A DNA stretch of 64,000 bases from Zavarzinella sp. Lineage in GTDB: Bacteria > Planctomycetota > Planctomycetia > Gemmatales > Gemmataceae. This document shows positions 60,741 through 64,000 of the stretch, piece by piece. The notes under the pieces were generated by a model. That model was not told where the DNA came from. It did not search any database and worked only from the letters and a program-made list of their open reading frames with translations. Made by a program: the position numbers and the translations under genes. The stretch's first letter is position 1. Every line of letters starts with the position of its first letter. The stretch covers positions 744,001-808,000 of the forward strand of contig JAWKTI010000003.1 in the NCBI GenBank assembly GCA_041399155.1, read 5' to 3'.

Positions 60741-61178
60741 TTACTGCTTCGGTGCGGTGCCTTCTTTGTAGCCTTTTTCTTTCGGATTGGTGGTGATAAA
60801 GATGGCGCCGTCGTCCTGGCTGCCTGCAGGGCCGTTTTTCACGTACCAGCCCCAGTTTTTGTCTTCACAGAGCTTGTTCATCAGCTCTTCCAGAGTAATC
60901 TGCTTGGCTTTAATCGTGAAGCGACTGGTCAAAGTTACACCTGCGCCGGGCAGTGGCTTGACTCGAATGGTGCCTCCACCCGCATCTTTTACCAGGCTGG
61001 GGATTTCATCCGTAATGATGGTCCGAAGGAACACGTTGTCAAAGTCCACATCGAGCTTCAGTGGTAACTTCTTGGTGCGTGTTGCCTTGAAGCCCGGGTA
61101 CTCTTTGGTTTGTGCGTCCGCCGCAGCAGTGACTGCCAGCGTGGCAGCAACGGCAAATAAAGTGAAAAAACGCCCCAT
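60741..61178 (-). CDS. Small exported protein with secretin-N-like domain
   Basis: The product is 145 aa from the ATG at 61178 (MGRFFTLF), giving a clean signal peptide (FTLFAVAATLAVTAAADAQ); the longer frame to 61262 has no suitable leader. The mature part LPLKLDVDFDNVFLRTIITDEIPSLVKDAGGGTIRVKP.., ITLEELMNKLCEDKNWGWYVKNG resembles the STN/secretin N0-type short beta-alpha fold used by secretins and TonB transducers. It ends with a Lys-rich tail. The function is unknown. It is divergent from gyrA. Confidence 0.7.
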   Translation of the reverse strand: MGRFFTLFAVAATLAVTAAADAQTKEYPGFKATRTKKLPLKLDVDFDNVFLRTIITDEIPSLVKDAGGGTIRVKPLPGAGVTLTSRFTIKAKQITLEELMNKLCEDKNWGWYVKNGPAGSQDDGAIFITTNPKEKGYKEGTAPKQ

Positions 61179-61433
61179 GGTGAGGTCTCCCAAGTGTAAA
61201 AACAGCCTTTTCTGAACAAAAGTATCTAATTTAGACGATTGTTCGACAAAAATAGTTCCCAAGGTTGGTTTGCAACGATGAAGAAATAGCCGTCATTCAT
61301 AAGATATACACATCTTTTTGGCAAACAACCACACACGATCCGTGGTATTTTTTTCCGATCGATGACGGAAAAAGATTTCCCTTCCAATCGTAGGTTGGGC
61401 GCTATAGTTGCATCGAAGAACGAGGACGCACCG

Positions 61434-64000
61434 TTGGCGGCAGATAATCCACCCACAATCCCACCAGATGAACCGCTTTCACATGGGGCTGGGGACGGGG
61501 AAAATACCCCAATTCTCGATATTGAGCACGAATTGCGCGACAGTTACCTGACATACGCAATGAGTGTTATTGTCAGTCGGGCACTGCCCGATGTGCGGGA
61601 TGGGCTGAAACCGGTTCAGCGACGCATCCTGGTGGCGATGAACGATTTAGGTTTACGTCCTACGGCATCCACGCAGAAATGTGCGGCGATCGTGGGCGAA
61701 ACCATGAAGCGTTATCACCCCCACGGTGATGCCAGCATCTACGATACGCTGTGCCGCCTGGCTCAGGACTGGGTGATGCGCTATAAGCTGGTGCACGGCC
61801 AGGGGAACTTTGGTTCCATTGCCGGCCTACCTGCCGCTGCACAGCGTTATACCGAAGCACGCCTGACTCCGGTTGCCGCAGAACTGTTGAACGATCTCGA
61901 TAAAGAGACGGTCGACTTCATGGACAACTATGACGGCAAGTTCCGCGAACCGCTGGTGCTGCCTGCCCGCGTGCCAAACCTGCTGATCAATGGTTCCGAT
62001 GGGATTGCGGTGGGGATGGCGACCAGCATCCCTCCCCACAACCTGCGGGAAATCTGCAGTGGTCTGATTGCACTGATCAACAAGCCGGAAATTACTCTGG
62101 CAGAACTTTTCCAACACATCCCTGGGCCCGATTTCCCTACTGGTGGAATTATTTGTGGCCGTCAGGGGATTGTAGAAGGCTATCGTTCGGGCCGTAGTCG
62201 GATTACCCTGCGTGCTCGCTGCGACATCATTGAAGGGAAAAAAGCCCAGATTGTAATCAAAGAAGTGCCTTTCCAGCAGACTCGAAACAAGCTAGCCGAA
62301 CAGATTGGCGATCTGGTTAAAGACGACCGCATTAAGGGAATAGAAGAGGTGCGTGACGAATCAAACGCACGCTTGGGCGAGCCCGTACGCATCGTGGTCT
62401 ACTTGAAACGGGATATTGATCCCCACCTGGTTCTGAACCAGCTTTATCAGTATTCGTCGCTACAGACCACCGTCAGCCTGATTCTGCTGGCCCTGGTGGA
62501 AGGTCGGCCGCGTTTCCTGTCGCTCAAGGAAATGATGCAGGAATTCCTGAAGCATCGCGTTCAGGTAATCCGCCGCCGAACGGAATATCTGTTGCGAGAA
62601 GCCAAGCGGCGTGGGCACATTCTCGAAGGGCAGCTCATTGCCATTTCTTCGCTGGATGAGGTGATTCAGATTTGTCGTACCTCCCCCAGCCGGGAAGAAT
62701 CGAAGGTGCGGCTGACAGAAATGAATGTGGCAGCTACGGTGCTGGAACGTGCCATTGGTACCACCGCATTTGAAGCATTGCAAAGCGAACTGGGTGTTTC
62801 CACCGAATATTACATGACCGAACAACAGGCCGATGCCGTGGTGCGTCTGCAGTTGGGTCAACTGGCCAACCTCGAACGGGATGAAATCACCCGCGAGTAT
62901 CAGGATTTGCGCGGCAAAATCACTGGCTACGAAACGCTGCTTAGCTCCGAAGAAAACATCTTCCAGGTCATTCGGGATGATCTGGCAGAAGTCGGCGAAA
63001 AGTATGGCGATGCCCGTAAAACGGAAATCACCGACGCTGGTGTGAATGTCAATCTGGAAGATCTGATTCCTGAAGATGATGTGATTGTCAGCATCAGCCA
63101 CGCGGGTTACATCAAGCGGATGCCCCGCAGCACCTTCCGCACCCAGCACCGTGGGACAAAAGGGGTCAGTGGCGGAAATCGCGATGAAGACTTCATCGAA
63201 CACTTCTTCATCGCCAGCACGCACGCCTACATGTTGTGCTTCACCAACAAGGGGCAGTGCTACTGGTTGAAGGTGTACGATATTCCCGAAGCCAGCCGCA
63301 CCAGTGGGGGCAGATCGATTGCGAATGTGCTTTCATTAAAAGAAGATGAGAAAATTGAAAGCGTCATTCCGGTGCGGCATTTTGTCGCCGATCAGTATCT
63401 GCTGATGGCCACCAGCAAAGGTCTGGTGAAGAAAACGGCACTGGAAGATTACAGCCGCCCACGTGCAGGTGGGATTATTGGTATCAATTTAATGGAAGGC
63501 GACACACTCATTAAAGTGGTACTCATTAAAACCGGCGACGAGGTGGTGCTGAGCACCCGGCAGGGGAATGCCATTCGCTTTGCAGAAAGTGATGCCCGCC
63601 AGATGGGCCGCAACACCATGGGCGTACGTGGGATTAAACTGCGTGCCGATGATGAAGTGGTCGGCATGGTCGTGGCAGATCCGGATGGGATCCTGCTGAC
63701 CGTCTGTGAAAATGGGTACGGAAAACGCACTCCGTTTGGGCCCAACACCGAATCCAGCCCGGAACTGGAAGGTGGTGATGATGACAGCGAAACACCAGAA
63801 ACAGCACCGGTAGAGGAAGTGGTTGAAACTGGTGAAGAAGCCGATGAGCGATCTTCGATGCGATACCGCCGACAGAAACGCGGTGGGAAAGGTGTTAAAG
63901 ATATTCGCACCACCGCCCGCAATGGCCCTGTGGTGGGCATCGTTGCTGTTCGCGATACGGATGATGTGATGCTGATTTCCAAGCAGGGGATGATTAACCG
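61434..64000 (+). CDS. gyrA: DNA gyrase subunit A (3' partial)
   Basis: At least 855 codons are present; the gene runs off the window. Start: TTG 61434 after GAGGAC; no ATG lies between it and the conserved N-terminus (DIEHELRDSYLTYAMSVIVSRALPDVRDGLKPVQRRIL). The catalytic Tyr is in AAAQRYTEARLT. At the quinolone-determining site the helix reads HPHGDASIYDT, with Ala at the position of E. coli Ser83 and Asp at 87. The C-terminal beta-pinwheel starts near residue 535 and carries GyrA-box-like sequences QHRGTKG and, late, QKRGGKG. An acidic insert (~780-805, SPELEGGDDDSETPETAPVEE..) interrupts the last blades. Gyrase introduces negative supercoils. Confidence 0.96.
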   Translation, partial: MAADNPPTIPPDEPLSHGAGDGENTPILDIEHELRDSYLTYAMSVIVSRALPDVRDGLKPVQRRILVAMNDLGLRPTASTQKCAAIVGETMKRYHPHGDASIYDTLCRLAQDWVMRYKLVHGQGNFGSIAGLPAAAQRYTEARLTPVAAELLNDLDKETVDFMDNYDGKFREPLVLPARVPNLLINGSDGIAVGMATSIPPHNLREICSGLIALINKPEITLAELFQHIPGPDFPTGGIICGRQGIVEGYRSGRSRITLRARCDIIEGKKAQIVIKEVPFQQTRNKLAEQIGDLVKDDRIKGIEEVRDESNARLGEPVRIVVYLKRDIDPHLVLNQLYQYSSLQTTVSLILLALVEGRPRFLSLKEMMQEFLKHRVQVIRRRTEYLLREAKRRGHILEGQLIAISSLDEVIQICRTSPSREESKVRLTEMNVAATVLERAIGTTAFEALQSELGVSTEYYMTEQQADAVVRLQLGQLANLERDEITREYQDLRGKITGYETLLSSEENIFQVIRDDLAEVGEKYGDARKTEITDAGVNVNLEDLIPEDDVIVSISHAGYIKRMPRSTFRTQHRGTKGVSGGNRDEDFIEHFFIASTHAYMLCFTNKGQCYWLKVYDIPEASRTSGGRSIANVLSLKEDEKIESVIPVRHFVADQYLLMATSKGLVKKTALEDYSRPRAGGIIGINLMEGDTLIKVVLIKTGDEVVLSTRQGNAIRFAESDARQMGRNTMGVRGIKLRADDEVVGMVVADPDGILLTVCENGYGKRTPFGPNTESSPELEGGDDDSETPETAPVEEVVETGEEADERSSMRYRRQKRGGKGVKDIRTTARNGPVVGIVAVRDTDDVMLISKQGMIN

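Overview
The window looks like chromosome from a planctomycete, probably in or near the Gemmataceae. The evidence is a set of planctomycete hallmarks: DUF1559 proteins with a prepilin-type N-terminus, an exported RTX protein with a LESLESREVPA sorting-like motif, a TIGR03000-type domain, many Sec- and lipobox-tagged proteins of unknown function, and a Gram-negative LPS-core gene cluster. Housekeeping anchors are mutS, mnmE, efp, pepF and the 5' part of gyrA, which runs off the right edge.

Layout. 0-2.7 kb holds a membrane-anchored patatin-like lipase and a tRNA-Leu(CAG). 3.0-5.0 kb is a tight three-gene operon of unknown function. 5.1-7.0 kb appears to be a small integron-type cassette array without an integrase: attC-like sites alternate with three small orphan genes, and the array lies between an intact lipoprotein gene and the 3' remnant of its paralogue. 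7.0-11.7 kb has a VOC protein, an acidic membrane protein with an excisionase-like domain, and mutS. 12.0-15.2 kb is a tandem duplication of a promoter-lipoprotein-DUF1559 unit, in which the first DUF1559 copy is broken by an 8-bp deletion. 16-26.3 kb encodes a DUF4139 protein, a repeat-rich spacer, a 1368-aa TPR/outer-membrane-barrel protein and a BON-domain lipoprotein.

26.5-32.5 kb is an LPS-core operon: hldE, a heptosyltransferase, two WaaP-like kinase genes and a glycosyltransferase. 32.7-37.3 kb is accessory: an Rpn-like nuclease, a sigma factor with a signal-like N-terminus plus partner, an ankyrin protein, a SUFU-like protein and a small phosphatase. 37.3-37.9 kb is repeat DNA. 37.9-44.5 kb has mnmE, a HEAT/beta-propeller protein, efp and pepF. 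At 44.7-48.1 kb an alpha/beta-hydrolase lipoprotein gene is split by two different IS630-family elements, each flanked by a TA duplication; removing both restores one 315-codon reading frame.

48.3-56 kb is mostly envelope and secreted proteins (RTX repeats, Pro-rich and Gly-rich proteins, a Wza-like export lipoprotein), a zeta-toxin-like gene, an exported methyltransferase and a cell-surface protein. 56.5-64 kb has a MarR regulator, a threonine-dehydratase-like enzyme, an L-lactate permease, a small secretin-N-like protein and gyrA.

Several repeat families recur in the spacers: a short palindrome around TTCCCGCCTTCGCGGGAA (seven copies seen), a 30-bp-arm perfect hairpin, a roughly 140-bp repeat with copies near 37.7 and 48.1 kb, and an imperfect inverted repeat at 37.4-37.65 kb. 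The strongest candidates for new biology are the cassette array, the three-gene operon and the exported methyltransferase. All assignments rest on reading motifs by eye; no database search was run.
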